Notes: a model not told the origin generated them from the letters alone. 64,000 nucleotides of DNA from Acinetobacter pittii ANC 4050 (GCF_000399685.1 NZ_KB976987.1:1114954-1178953); one strand, 5' to 3'. Shown: positions 16,291-26,051, numbered from the stretch's first letter. A program made the numbers and translations.

Positions 16291-18465
16291 TTAAAAACTG
16301 AAAGTTGTAGAGAACTGAGCTGCACGTGGATTACCTAAGAATAAATAGTCATCACCCATAAATGCACCTACATCACGCCAATATTTCTTATTAAATAAGT
16401 TATCAATGTTGAATCTGAAAGTTGTGTCATGCCCAGCAAAATTTGTTTTATAGGCAGCACCAATATTAAAGACGCTATAGCCACCTACTTTTGCAGTTCC
16501 CTCTTTATTTGCATATTTACTGCTACTGTATTGCATACCACTCAGTAATCTTAACCCTTCAACAGAAGGTACTTTATAAGATAACTGCGCAGTTGCACGG
16601 ACTTTTGGAACATTTTGAGTTTGATGACCTTTGTAGCTGTCACTATCAATATCAACAAGACGTGATTTGGTATAGGTAATGCCAGAGCTTACGTCGAGTG
16701 TATCTGTTAAAGCGCCCGTTAAACCTAACTCAATACCTTGATTGTGTTGTTCGCCTTGTTCAACAAAATCAAAAGATCCATCTGCATTTACTTTACTGTA
16801 TTGATTGTCTTGCTTTAAATCAAAAATAGCTGCTGTTAACAAGAAGTTTCGAATTTGTTGTTTAACACCAATTTCATATTGTTCAGAATTTTTAGGAGCA
16901 AGAACTTCTAAGGCATTATTAGCAAACCACGGAGCCTCTCCACCATCAGATAATCCTTTGGCATATGAAGCATAAAGATTAGTCGTAGCAGTTGGGCTAT
17001 ACATGAGCGCTAATTGCGGTAAAAACTTATTTAAATCCGTATCTCGGCTTTGCTGCCCCTCTGGATCATAAGCTTGTTCATCAAGATGAATAAGTTTTCC
17101 ACCTAGTAGAGTTGACCATTGATCGTTAAATTGAACTCGGTCAGAGATTGTAAATGCAGTCTGATCACTTTCTAAAGCTTTGTAACGATCGCCCAAGCTG
17201 TCTGATGACGGGCTGTAGTCGATTGTACCTTGATAGATATTTCCTGTTCCTACCAATACATTAAGTGGCGTATGGTGCTTTAAGGTTTTATAAGTACGTT
17301 GTAATTCGAAAGCAACCTGATGCTGAACACTAGCAGTATTGAACTGACCATTTAATCCAGCAGCAAACTGGTTAGTAATACGTGTGTCATCTGGGCTGCG
17401 GAAGTCATAAATGTCATAGTTACCGTGTTTATCAAAAGTATTACCTAAGCCAGTAACTTCACAAATATCGCTATAACATCCCCACGGGAAAGCACTATTA
17501 TCATCAATTACAACACGGCTTTGCGATGCACTTAAGCTACCATTCCATTGATCATTAAATGCGTATTGATATTTTAAACTCGCATTTACACTGTTATTTA
17601 CAACCGGTTTACTCCAAGACTGATAACCCAACAAACGGTCTTGATCTACATTTGTTGGTACTTGTCCATCAAGCAGTTGATAACCCGGTACGGAGCGTTG
17701 ACTTTGGTGCTGAGACTCAATATCAAACAATAATTTAGAACGCTCATTAATTTTCCAGTCTAAAGCTACTGAACCAAACTCACGCTTACCATTTGCATGA
17801 TCAACATTTGGATGGATGCTTTCATGCGATAAATTGATTCGATAACCGAAACTATCATTAATAAAGCCGCCGACATCTGTTGCCAGTGTATAACCACCTT
17901 CCGAATTTGCATCTACAGTAATGTTTTTAACATTGGCAGGTCTTTTGGTTACATAGTTAACCACACCACCTGGTGTCGACATGCCACTTTGAATCGCAGA
18001 AATGCCTTTTAAAATTTCAACTTGCTCTTTATTTTCTAAAGCTACATTTTGCTCGCCACGTATGGTGTGACCGTTAATGAGATAACTTGAACCTAAATCG
18101 AGTGCAAAACCTCGTGCTACAAAGTTTGGATAATAGCCAATAGCAGCGTAACCATCTCCCAATGACGAATCATTTTTAACCACATCGGTTAGGGTTTTTG
18201 CATGTTGATCTGCTATGCGTTCAGAAGTAATTGTTGTAATAGATGCCGGAACCTTCTTTACATCACCAGTTTGAAAACCAGATAAATTAACTTTCTTTGA
18301 TGTGTATAGCGCATCATTATTTTGGGTGGCGTTCACAGTAATGGTTGGGAGCTGGGAAACCTCCGCTTCATTTGCATAAACGACAGATGTTATGAGTGCA
18401 ATAGATGAAGCCAATGCTGTTTTAGAGCATGTCATGAAGTGAAGATTTAACGAACGTCTTTCCAT
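16291..18465 (-). CDS. TonB-dependent siderophore receptor
   Basis: A 724-residue outer-membrane receptor. From the ATG at 18465 (AGGTAG upstream; in-frame starts further upstream lack a ribosome binding site) it has a signal peptide ending V-V-Y-A-N-E, a TonB-box region near T-I-T-V-N-A, a plug domain (about 60-170, with V-P-A-S-I-T-T-I-T and V-L-I/V-type repeats including G-G-V-V-N-Y-V-T-K-R-P) and a beta-barrel that ends with a C-terminal aromatic F-S-F. No N-terminal STN signalling domain is present. The family imports ferric siderophores; the specific ligand is not apparent. It is monocistronic. Confidence 0.88.
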   Translation of the reverse strand: MERRSLNLHFMTCSKTALASSIALITSVVYANEAEVSQLPTITVNATQNNDALYTSKKVNLSGFQTGDVKKVPASITTITSERIADQHAKTLTDVVKNDSSLGDGYAAIGYYPNFVARGFALDLGSSYLINGHTIRGEQNVALENKEQVEILKGISAIQSGMSTPGGVVNYVTKRPANVKNITVDANSEGGYTLATDVGGFINDSFGYRINLSHESIHPNVDHANGKREFGSVALDWKINERSKLLFDIESQHQSQRSVPGYQLLDGQVPTNVDQDRLLGYQSWSKPVVNNSVNASLKYQYAFNDQWNGSLSASQSRVVIDDNSAFPWGCYSDICEVTGLGNTFDKHGNYDIYDFRSPDDTRITNQFAAGLNGQFNTASVQHQVAFELQRTYKTLKHHTPLNVLVGTGNIYQGTIDYSPSSDSLGDRYKALESDQTAFTISDRVQFNDQWSTLLGGKLIHLDEQAYDPEGQQSRDTDLNKFLPQLALMYSPTATTNLYASYAKGLSDGGEAPWFANNALEVLAPKNSEQYEIGVKQQIRNFLLTAAIFDLKQDNQYSKVNADGSFDFVEQGEQHNQGIELGLTGALTDTLDVSSGITYTKSRLVDIDSDSYKGHQTQNVPKVRATAQLSYKVPSVEGLRLLSGMQYSSSKYANKEGTAKVGGYSVFNIGAAYKTNFAGHDTTFRFNIDNLFNKKYWRDVGAFMGDDYLFLGNPRAAQFSTTFSF

Positions 18466-19009
18466 TGAATAACTACCTGCCATACCGTGCATAATTTGAA
18501 GCGCTAGAAGTAACTACTGAGCCTATTTTTAGCCACGCAAGAATACCGCTACATATATTGAGAAACAACATATTCTGTATTTTTTCGATTAAGTGAATGT
18601 GATACAACTTTTATAGGCTTATCATTATATAAATTTCATGTATTTTCTTAGAAATTGGCGCTATAACTTTTTAAGCATTACCAAATATTCAAAATAAACT
18701 TAAGCTAAAAATGGTACTCAACAGGAGAAATAGAACAGAAAAATAATGTTGTTAAATTAGCTTACTGATTTTAAATACTATTAATTATTAAGTTAAGACA
18801 AAGGAAGTGTTCGATCATCGGTAAAAATATCATTAAATCGAACAAAAGGACGTAATCTCACTAGAATCGAATTTTAAAATTAGAAAAAATGAAGGGTTAG
18901 GAATTTAAGGACATGCTCAGGATTGAGTGATATTTAAAGTTTCATTCTTTTTTTCTATCCAGCATATCTAAAAATTCCTCGTTTTTGTCTGCAAAATGAT
19001 GGAAGAAAT
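18466..19009. other. Intergenic gap between divergent TonB receptor and MHS transporter
   Basis: More than 500 bases that should hold two promoters. A partial Fur-like stretch (TTATCATTATATAAATTT, 18619-18636) lies upstream of the receptor, but it is far from the consensus. No ORF or RNA was recognised. Confidence 0.4.
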
Positions 19010-20296
19010 ATGACATACACTCAGGAAGAAAAACGTAGCAGAATACGTGGGATTGTAGGCGCAGCCTCTGGTAATTTAGTTGAATGGTTCGACTTTTATA
19101 TCTATGCAGTATTTGCTGCCTACTTTACTCAAGCTCTAACTGCACCAGATATGGATAGTACGACTAAATCTATCTATGTGTGGGGGGTATTCGCTGCAAG
19201 CTTTTTTATGCGTCCTATTGGTAGTTGGGTATTTGGGCGTATTGCAGACCGGCATGGTCGAAAAAAATCGATGGTCATCTCAATTTGTCTTATGGCTTTG
19301 AGTTCTTTTTTATTTGCAGCCCTACCTACTTATGACCAAGTTGGCTTATTTGCCCCGTTTCTTTTGCTGGTAGTGCGTTTACTTCAAGGTTTATCGGTTG
19401 GGGGGGAATATGGCGCCGTAGCAACATATATGAGTGAATTGGGTTTAAAAGGCCAACGTGGTTTTTACTCGTCTTTCCAATATGTCACCCTATCTGGTGG
19501 TCAATTACTTGCCAGCTTACTCGGCGTAATTTTATTAACATTTTTAAGTGAGCAACAATTACATGATGGCGGTTGGCGTATTCCATTTGTTATTGGTGGT
19601 TTTGCCGCAATTTTATCTTTACTGGCACGTAGCCGCTTAGAAGAAACACTTTCACATCAAGACAGCGAACGAAAAGAATCTGGGAGCTTAAGAGAGCTCT
19701 TTAAAAAGCATTGGAAAACTTTTTTATTGGTGGTGGGTTATACCTCGGCTGGTTCATTAACGTTTTATGTAGAAACTGTTTATTCAAAAACCTATTTAAC
19801 CAATTTAGGAATGGACGGAAAAACCGTTGGTTATATCATGACCTTCGCACTATTTGTCTATATGTGTGCTCAACCTGTATTTGGCTCAATTTCGGATCGT
19901 ATTGGGCGACGTTCTTCAATGCTGGCATTTAGCTTATTATCTGCGATTTTTATCTATCCAGTCATGGCCATTGGGATGCCTAATTATATAGATTCGCCGA
20001 TTATTATTGCCTTGCTACTCATTTTTATGATGATGATTCTGAGTTTCTATACCTCTATTAGTGGTTTGGTAAAAGCAGAAATGTTCCCACCTCATGTACG
20101 AGCTTTAGGTGTAGGGTTTTCTTATGCTGTAGGGAATGCGCTGTTTGGTGGTTCTGCACCTTCGGTTGCCTTGCAGTTCAAAGCCGCTGGAATTGAAAAC
20201 ACCTTCTTTATTTATGTGATTGTCATGCTCATTATCTGTTTCTTGTGTAGCCTTGCGCTTCCTAAAAAACCCGATTATTTAGAACATGATCATTAG
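19010..20296 (+). CDS. MFS transporter, metabolite:H+ symporter (KgtP/ShiA-like)
   Basis: 428 residues, 12 predicted helices. The N-terminal S-G-N-L-V-E-W-F-D-F-Y-I-Y is diagnostic of the MHS branch of the major facilitator superfamily, and G-R-I-A-D-R-H-G-R-K-K is the conserved loop 2-3 motif; L-Q-G-L-S-V-G-G-E-Y-G-A is also typical. Members carry alpha-ketoglutarate, citrate, shikimate, proline and similar solutes by proton symport. The sequence resembles KgtP, but substrate assignment is not secure. GGAAG precedes the ATG; the gene is monocistronic. Confidence 0.87.
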   Translation: MTYTQEEKRSRIRGIVGAASGNLVEWFDFYIYAVFAAYFTQALTAPDMDSTTKSIYVWGVFAASFFMRPIGSWVFGRIADRHGRKKSMVISICLMALSSFLFAALPTYDQVGLFAPFLLLVVRLLQGLSVGGEYGAVATYMSELGLKGQRGFYSSFQYVTLSGGQLLASLLGVILLTFLSEQQLHDGGWRIPFVIGGFAAILSLLARSRLEETLSHQDSERKESGSLRELFKKHWKTFLLVVGYTSAGSLTFYVETVYSKTYLTNLGMDGKTVGYIMTFALFVYMCAQPVFGSISDRIGRRSSMLAFSLLSAIFIYPVMAIGMPNYIDSPIIIALLLIFMMMILSFYTSISGLVKAEMFPPHVRALGVGFSYAVGNALFGGSAPSVALQFKAAGIENTFFIYVIVMLIICFLCSLALPKKPDYLEHDH

Positions 20297-20309
20297 AAAA
20301 TAAAAGATA

Positions 20310-20346
20310 GATATTCTTCTAGAGATTTTTTTAGAAGAATATCTTT
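20310..20346 (+). terminator. Terminator of the MHS transporter gene
   Basis: Stem AGATATTCTTCTA-type arm and its complement TAGAAGAATATCT with a T-rich loop, followed by T-run. Confidence 0.85.
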
Positions 20347-20480
20347 TTAAAATAATAAGAAATTCATTTTTATTCTGTATCTTATAGCTGCATAGTGCAT
20401 CCAACTTATTTAATTCACTAAAAGTAACTAGTTTTTAATGTTCTTGATCCATATGAATCAATTTTTTTGATGGGATAAAA

Positions 20481-21827
20481 ATGGAAAACGAAAAATCCCC
20501 TTTACCTGAAAGTATTATTCAAGTCACCTTCTGGCAAGCTTTTTTATTTTGGCTCAAGCTTGGTTTTATTAGCTTTGGCGGGCCAGCTGGACAAATCGCT
20601 GTGATGCATGAGGAACTCGTTGAACAAAAGCGCTGGATATCAGAAAAAAGATTTTTGCATGCCCTGAACTACTGCATGTTGTTACCCGGTCCTGAAGCGC
20701 AGCAGTTAGCAACCTACATTGGTTGGCTTATGCACAGAACTGCTGGAGGATTAGTTGCAGGGATTTTATTTGTATTGCCCTCTTTATTTATTTTAATTGG
20801 GCTATCTTGGGTCTATATAAAATTCGGAGATGTTCCGGTTATTGCAGGTATTTTTTACGGGATCAAGCCTGCCGTTACCGCAATTGTCTTTCATGCAACA
20901 TACCGTATAGGTAGCCGTTCACTTAAAAATAAATTTTTATGGTTTGTCGCAATTGCTACGTTTTTTGCCATTTTTGTCTTAAAGCTTCCTTTCCCGCTTA
21001 TCGTATTATCAGCTGGTATTGCCGGCTATTTAGCGAGTAAAAAGTATCCAGAACTTTTTTCTTCAGTCGCTGGACATAAAGCCAGCCAAAAAGATTATGG
21101 CCGAGCATTTATTGATGATGATACCCCAACGCCAGAGCATGCTAAATTCCATTGGTTGCGGTTAGCTAAACTTATTTTTGTGGCAATCGTTTTATGGTTA
21201 TTGCCAATTTTAGCTTTAGGTACATATTTTGGGTGGTATCACTCTTATACCCAAATGGCTTGGTTTTTTACTAAAGCTGCACTGCTCACATTTGGAGGTG
21301 CATACGCTGTTTTACCTTACGTTTATCAAGGTGCTGTAAATCATTTTAGATGGCTTTCACCAACTCAAATGATTGATGGACTCGCTTTAGGTGAAACTAC
21401 ACCTGGCCCACTCATTATGGTGGTTGCCTTTGTTGGTTTTTTAGGGGGTGTTAATCATTCATTACTTGGGCCCGAGCATCTATTTTTTGCTGGAGCACTT
21501 GGTGCTGTCATTGTAACTTGGTTTACTTTCCTTTTCTCATTTGTCTTTATTTTTGCTGGTGCACCAGTTATTGAATCTACCCATAATGAAATTAAGTTTA
21601 CGGCGCCACTTACTGCCATTACCGCTGCTGTGGTTGGTGTTATTTTAAATCTGGCATTATTTTTTAGTTATCATGTGTTATGGCCAGAGGGTTTTTCAGG
21701 ACACTTTGATGCTGTCGCAGCCATCATTACTGTGGCTGCATTCATTGCTTTATTCCGCTTTAATATTAACGTGCTGTATGTGATTTTTGCATCAGCGCTG
21801 ATTGGACTAGCCGTCACTTTCTTTTAG
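20481..21827 (+). CDS. chrA: Chromate efflux transporter
   Basis: A 448-residue long-chain ChrA with the two homologous CHR halves expected of the bidomain type. The first half contains F-G-G-P-A-G-Q-I-A near residue 33 and P-G-P-E-A-Q-Q near 70; the second contains F-G-G-A-Y-A-V-L-P near 273 and G-E-T-T-P-G-P-L near 307. It exports chromate across the inner membrane in characterised homologs. GGGAT precedes the ATG. There is no adjacent chrB regulator; the gene stands alone and ends at a bidirectional terminator. Confidence 0.92.
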   Translation: MENEKSPLPESIIQVTFWQAFLFWLKLGFISFGGPAGQIAVMHEELVEQKRWISEKRFLHALNYCMLLPGPEAQQLATYIGWLMHRTAGGLVAGILFVLPSLFILIGLSWVYIKFGDVPVIAGIFYGIKPAVTAIVFHATYRIGSRSLKNKFLWFVAIATFFAIFVLKLPFPLIVLSAGIAGYLASKKYPELFSSVAGHKASQKDYGRAFIDDDTPTPEHAKFHWLRLAKLIFVAIVLWLLPILALGTYFGWYHSYTQMAWFFTKAALLTFGGAYAVLPYVYQGAVNHFRWLSPTQMIDGLALGETTPGPLIMVVAFVGFLGGVNHSLLGPEHLFFAGALGAVIVTWFTFLFSFVFIFAGAPVIESTHNEIKFTAPLTAITAAVVGVILNLALFFSYHVLWPEGFSGHFDAVAAIITVAAFIALFRFNINVLYVIFASALIGLAVTFF

Positions 21828-21863
21828 TTATTTATTGATTTAGTTTTTTAATTATCCATAGAT

Positions 21864-21896
21864 ACAGCCGAACAATGATATTACTGCTCGGCTGTT
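21864..21896. terminator. Bidirectional terminator between chrA and azoR
   Basis: ACAGCCGA / TCGGCTGT stem with a 16-base loop between convergent genes, followed by T-rich DNA. Confidence 0.75.
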
Positions 21897-21903
21897 TATA
21901 TTT

Positions 21904-22512
21904 TTAACCCGCTAATTGTGCGATTTGTACTGCTGCATTATCTAAGGCAGCTTGACGTGCTTCTGGGCCGAAAGCGATACCTTCTGCGCGCACAAAAGTA
22001 ATATCAGTCACACCAATAAAATTGAAAAACGCTTTAATATAAGTTTCTTGATAATCTAAAACTTCGGCTGGTGAACCTGCCGAGTACACTCCACCACGCG
22101 AAGAAGCAATAATAATACGTTTCCCCTTTACTAAACCTTCTGGACCGTTTTCCGTATAACGGAATGTTTTCCCAGCAATAGATAGTCGGTCAAGCCATGC
22201 TTTTAACTGTGATGGGAAGCTAAAGTTATACATAGGTGCACCAATCACAACGATATCTGATGATAAAAACTCATCCAAATATTGGCTGTTTTGTGCAACA
22301 CGTTGTTGCGCTGTTTCATTATTAGGTTCTACCCCTTGCCATGCCAAAAACTCGGCATCAGACAAATGAGGAATTGGCTCTAAAGCAAAATCATGATGAA
22401 TAGTTTCTGCATCTGGATAAGCTGTGTTGAGCTGACGAATAACAGATGAGGTGAGTTGGCGGCTAACAGATTGTTCACCCAAAATACTTGTGTCAATTTG
22501 AAGTAGTTTCAT
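21904..22512 (-). CDS. azoR: FMN-dependent NADH-azoreductase
   Basis: A 202-residue flavodoxin-fold quinone/azo reductase. It has the typical P-M-Y-N-F-x-x-P-S-Q-L-K-A-W-L-D-R segment (residues 94-110) and S-S-R-G-G-V-Y (about 137-143). In homologs it performs two-electron reduction of quinones and azo dyes, which protects against electrophile stress. AGGTA precedes the ATG. It is divergent from an HxlR regulator gene, with a perfect 16-bp palindrome in the shared promoter region, so electrophile-responsive repression is likely. Confidence 0.92.
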   Translation of the reverse strand: MKLLQIDTSILGEQSVSRQLTSSVIRQLNTAYPDAETIHHDFALEPIPHLSDAEFLAWQGVEPNNETAQQRVAQNSQYLDEFLSSDIVVIGAPMYNFSFPSQLKAWLDRLSIAGKTFRYTENGPEGLVKGKRIIIASSRGGVYSAGSPAEVLDYQETYIKAFFNFIGVTDITFVRAEGIAFGPEARQAALDNAAVQIAQLAG

Positions 22513-22567
22513 CGTTTATACCTACAGTATAAAATTGTTACTTGAACTAATTATGTTACTACTATTA

Positions 22568-22583
22568 TTCTTGTGCACAAGAA
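22568..22583. promoter_or_regulatory. Perfect 16-bp palindrome, probable HxlR operator
   Basis: TTCTTGTGCACAAGAA is fully self-complementary and lies in the 95-base region between the divergent azoreductase and HxlR genes, 25 bases before the regulator start. Confidence 0.65.
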
Positions 22584-22607
22584 GGCACATTTAGGGAACC
22601 AAGTAAT

Positions 22608-22994
22608 ATGACTGTAACCATACCTCATGATTTACAGAGTTCAGATTGCCAAAGAGTCAGCCAAGTTCTGGCTAGAGTTGGTGAAAAATGGAGCATTCTT
22701 ATTGTAATGACACTTGCATCACGCCCTCATAGATTTTCTGAAATAAAGAGGAATATCAATGGAATATCACAGCGTATGCTCACCTTATGTTTACGCGGTT
22801 TAGAAAGAGATGGATTGGTTAAACGTACAGTCTATCCTGTAGTTCCACCGCATGTTGAATATGAATTAACACCTCTGGGCCATTCACTTAGGGAGCCGGT
22901 AATTGCTTTAGGCCAATGGGCACAGCAGCATATCGCGGATATTGATGCGGCAAGAGCTGCATTTGATGCAGCTCAAGATAAACCAATTACATGA
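22608..22994 (+). CDS. HxlR family transcriptional regulator
   Basis: A 128-residue winged-helix regulator with the conserved R-V-G-E-K-W-S-I-L-I and R-F-S-E-I-K-R-x-I-x-G-I-S-Q-R-M-L-T segments of the HxlR/MarR-like fold. A cysteine at position 14 stands just before the first helix, and C61 is in the recognition area. In relatives such as HypR and YodB an N-terminal cysteine senses disulfide or quinone stress and controls azoreductase-type genes. The divergent azoR and the palindrome between them support the same role here, by inference. Confidence 0.9.
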   Translation: MTVTIPHDLQSSDCQRVSQVLARVGEKWSILIVMTLASRPHRFSEIKRNINGISQRMLTLCLRGLERDGLVKRTVYPVVPPHVEYELTPLGHSLREPVIALGQWAQQHIADIDAARAAFDAAQDKPIT

Positions 22995-22999
22995 GATGC

Positions 23000-23854
23000 T
23001 TAACGTAATTGTGAAGGACTTATGCCATAAAACTGTTTAAAGCGATGGCTTAAATGGCTCGCTGAACTAAAACCACATACAAGAGCAACATCTTGTAAAG
23101 AAAGTTGAGATGACTGAATTAAACCTTTTGCCTTAGTTAAGCGCCTTTGCATGACATACTGGTGAGGCGCCATATTCATAGACTGTTTAAACATATGGGC
23201 AAAATGATATTCGCTTAAATTCACGACATTTGCTAAATCAGACAAAGTTAATGCTTGGTCTAAATGCCCTTCAATCCAGTCTTGAATATATTTAAGTTTA
23301 TGAGGCGCCAGCCCCCCTTTAATGACGGGTTGCTGCCACTTCACGTTGCTATATCTTCGAATTAAATGATTCAGCAATAAGCTGGCAGTGGTACTCATCT
23401 GTAAATGGTTTGCTGAATCTTTCCAATCACAATCTAGTAAGAAGAACTGATAAAGCGCTCGGATCCTTTCATCATCATTAAAAACGACTTCATTCAATTC
23501 AATTTGATTGGGTTCTTTGTCCCATATTTTTTCAGCAACATCACGCAAATGTTGATCGGTATAATACAAGTGGACAAATTTAAGCCCACCTCGTATATCC
23601 CAAGTCGACTCCTGATGTTCAGGCAATAAGCAAAAACGACCCGGCCCACCGCCATTTTTCCAGCCCGCAGGTGTTTTTTGATAGCTTTCATAGCCATCTT
23701 GAATATACAGACTTAAAGTGTGGTGATCGCTACAGACACTTACACGATCTTGCTGATTAGACCAAAATGCAAGTTGCATATTTTCATCAAGCACCACCGT
23801 TTCGTGAAGCTTGGCTTTAGATTGCTGTAGCTGTTCTAAAGTTTGATAGGCCAT
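23000..23854 (-). CDS. AraC family regulator with N-terminal cupin-like domain
   Basis: 284 residues: an N-terminal cupin-like sensor (about 1-150) and a C-terminal two-helix-turn-helix AraC domain (about 185-284) with L-S-D-L-A-N-V-V-N-L-S-E-Y-H-F-A-H-M-F-K and C-G-F-S-S-A-S-H-L-S-H-R-F. It is divergent from a DMT exporter gene, which makes that exporter the likely target. The effector is unknown. It ends 5 bases from the convergent HxlR gene, without room for a hairpin between them. Confidence 0.88.
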   Translation of the reverse strand: MAYQTLEQLQQSKAKLHETVVLDENMQLAFWSNQQDRVSVCSDHHTLSLYIQDGYESYQKTPAGWKNGGGPGRFCLLPEHQESTWDIRGGLKFVHLYYTDQHLRDVAEKIWDKEPNQIELNEVVFNDDERIRALYQFFLLDCDWKDSANHLQMSTTASLLLNHLIRRYSNVKWQQPVIKGGLAPHKLKYIQDWIEGHLDQALTLSDLANVVNLSEYHFAHMFKQSMNMAPHQYVMQRRLTKAKGLIQSSQLSLQDVALVCGFSSASHLSHRFKQFYGISPSQLR

Positions 23855-24020
23855 GCAAAATTAAAACGAATCTCATTGAGCTTAAGTTAACCATATTCAG
23901 CAAAATTGAGCTAGTTTAGTTCTATAAAAAACGCAAGATCTTGCATGTAGAACACAAGAATATATACGTGAAAAATTATGCATTCCTAGATACTTAAGCT
24001 TGGTAATCGAGGATGAACTT

Positions 24021-24938
24021 ATGAATATTTTACTCTATGTTGCGGTGGTGTTGATTTGGGGAACAACATGGATTGGAATTGCCGTTCAGAGCCATTATGC
24101 AACACCCGTCGTCGCGATTTTATGGCGTTTTGCTATTTCAGCCTTATTACTTTGGGTTGTTTTACTATTTTCAGGAAAATTACAGCGAATTGCTTTAAAA
24201 GATCATTTGTTTTGTATGCTGCAAGGCCTTTGTGTTTTCGGCCTAAACTTTATTTGTTTTTATACCGCCGTGAAATATGTAAATAGCGGTTTAGAGTCTG
24301 TCATTTTTTCGATGGCTGTTTTCTTTAATGCCATTAATGCGCTTATCTTTTTTAAGCAAAAACCTTCACCAAATTTTGGTCCAGCTGCACTTTTAGGTTT
24401 AGGTGGTATCGTTTTACTCTTTTGGCATGATCTCATAAATAGCCAGTTTAATGCTCAGTTATTAATAGGTATTGGGCTATGTGCTATAGGCACTTACGGT
24501 TTTTCTTTAGGGAATATGATCAGTGTTAGACATCAAAAACGTGGTCTAAATATCTTTTCAACAAACTGTTATGCCATGACTTATGGATCGTTAGTGATGT
24601 TAAGTTTAGCTTTATTTACTGGCCAAGATTTAATGCCTCCAATGAATTTCCCATTTTTAAGTTCGGTACTTTACTTGGCTGTATTTGGCACAGTTATTGG
24701 GTTCTCTGCTTATTTTTCTTTGGTTGGTAGAATTGGTGCTTCAAAAGCAGCATATAGCACGTTGCTCTTCCCTTTAGTTGCTCTAACTGTTTCTACCTTC
24801 TTTGAAGGATATGAGTGGACCTTAAACGCTGTATTTGGAATTTTATTAATCTTACTTGGCAACTACCTAATGTTTAGTAAGTTTGAAATTGGAAAAAAGT
24901 TATTTAATAGTCAAAAAAATTGTGAGAAGCAGGCTTAA
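24021..24938 (+). CDS. EamA/DMT superfamily transporter
   Basis: A 305-residue membrane protein with ten predicted helices in two EamA repeats (W-G-T-T-W-I-G in the first, typical of the RhaT/YdcZ/PecM group). The ATG at 24021 is chosen because GAGGA lies upstream; the in-frame TTG seven codons earlier is less likely. DMT proteins of this group export amino acids or metabolites, but the substrate is unknown. It is divergent from the AraC regulator and ends at a strong terminator. Confidence 0.87.
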   Translation: MNILLYVAVVLIWGTTWIGIAVQSHYATPVVAILWRFAISALLLWVVLLFSGKLQRIALKDHLFCMLQGLCVFGLNFICFYTAVKYVNSGLESVIFSMAVFFNAINALIFFKQKPSPNFGPAALLGLGGIVLLFWHDLINSQFNAQLLIGIGLCAIGTYGFSLGNMISVRHQKRGLNIFSTNCYAMTYGSLVMLSLALFTGQDLMPPMNFPFLSSVLYLAVFGTVIGFSAYFSLVGRIGASKAAYSTLLFPLVALTVSTFFEGYEWTLNAVFGILLILLGNYLMFSKFEIGKKLFNSQKNCEKQA

Positions 24939-24951
24939 CAGCCTGCTTTTT
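24925..24951. terminator. Bidirectional terminator
   Basis: AAGCAGGCT / AGCCTGCTT hairpin with a 4-base loop followed by six T. It overlaps the end of the EamA gene and lies between convergent genes. Confidence 0.9.
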
Positions 24952-24969
24952 TATAAATAATAATTAATT

Positions 24970-25974
24970 TTAGCAGCTCATTTTTAGCATCAACTCGAAA
25001 TCTTTTAAAGCCGCGGCGGCTGTAGCTAAGGGCGCAGATGCTCCTCCACTTACAACAAGCTCACCCATTTCTTGAGTTAACACTCGAATGCATTTATTAG
25101 AACCTTGCAGATGAGCAAAAGGATGATTTGCTGGAACTAATCTTAATTCAACACCTGTTTGAATTTGCTGATTTTTACTATGAATAAAACCCACCAAACG
25201 AGGAATTAGATTTTCTTTTTTCCAATCACGAATATGATCAGCAGTCACATGACTGATTCCTTGTCTTGGAATATCTTGAATTTTTACATCAGCTCCCAAA
25301 ACAGTATTTGCCAATATCGTAATTTTGGCAGCGGTATCCCATCCATCTACATCGAAAGAGCTGTCAGGTTCTGCAATCCCTTTTGCTTGAGCTTTTCCAA
25401 GAGATTCTGCAAACGCACATTCATGTTGCAACATATCATTTAAAATAAAATTTGTGGTTCCGGTAAAGACACCTTCTATTTCTAAAATTTGACAGCCAGC
25501 CAAGTTATATTCAAATAAATCAACAGTTGGTAAAGCCGCAGCAGTGGCACCACTAAAAAATAGTTTTTTATTGTGCTGATGTGCCAAGTTAATTAATTTT
25601 TTACCATCTACGACTAGAGCACCTTTAGATACTGCAATCGCATTCATGTTATGTGTTAAAGCATAATTTAAATAAAATAGTCCTTTTCCACCGGTAACAT
25701 AGTCACTTGGCCCTGTCTCAATAATGACATCTGCTTGAACCTGTTGTAAAAACTTTTGCTCAGTTAGGCCTGCTTGATACTGTGTTTTATCTAGCCACTT
25801 AGCAGCTTGTAAACCTTCTTGATCAATTAAGCCTGATGATGAGTTGCAGACACCCATTAAACGGGCATCAATTTGATATTTTTGTTGATAGTATGCCGAT
25901 CGATTTAAAAGAAGCTCTGCAATTTGTTGCCCAATCCGTCCAAAACCACAAATTGCCACGTTAATTCGCTTCAT
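24970..25974 (-). CDS. Homoserine dehydrogenase-like protein lacking an ACT domain
   Basis: A 334-residue NAD(P)-binding oxidoreductase. The N-terminal Rossmann motif is I-C-G-F-G-R-I-G (residues 8-15), and the middle shows the homoserine dehydrogenase catalytic layout with G-x-F-T-G-T-T-N-F-I (about 170-180) and D-x-x-G-x-D-T-A-A-K-I (near 207-220). The usual homoserine dehydrogenase of this group is about 430 residues with a C-terminal ACT domain for feedback control; that domain is missing here. It may be a paralog with altered regulation or another substrate. The gene is monocistronic and GAGAA precedes the ATG. Confidence 0.78.
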   Translation of the reverse strand: MKRINVAICGFGRIGQQIAELLLNRSAYYQQKYQIDARLMGVCNSSSGLIDQEGLQAAKWLDKTQYQAGLTEQKFLQQVQADVIIETGPSDYVTGGKGLFYLNYALTHNMNAIAVSKGALVVDGKKLINLAHQHNKKLFFSGATAAALPTVDLFEYNLAGCQILEIEGVFTGTTNFILNDMLQHECAFAESLGKAQAKGIAEPDSSFDVDGWDTAAKITILANTVLGADVKIQDIPRQGISHVTADHIRDWKKENLIPRLVGFIHSKNQQIQTGVELRLVPANHPFAHLQGSNKCIRVLTQEMGELVVSGGASAPLATAAAALKDFELMLKMSC

Positions 25975-26008
25975 ATCGCTTTCTCAAAAATTTATATGGT
26001 TTAAAGCA

Positions 26009-26051
26009 AATTTCCAAAGATAATTTTAACATCTCATCTTTGGAAAATTGC
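26009..26051 (-). terminator. Probable terminator of the sulfide operon
   Basis: Long stem TTTCCAAAGAT / ATCTTTGGAAA with a 17-base loop, just beyond the TauE stop codon. The T-run is weak. Confidence 0.6.

Noticed and set aside
18619..18636. Possible Fur box upstream of the TonB receptor gene
   Set aside because: Only a partial match to the palindromic consensus in AT-rich DNA and far from the start codon; not enough to annotate.
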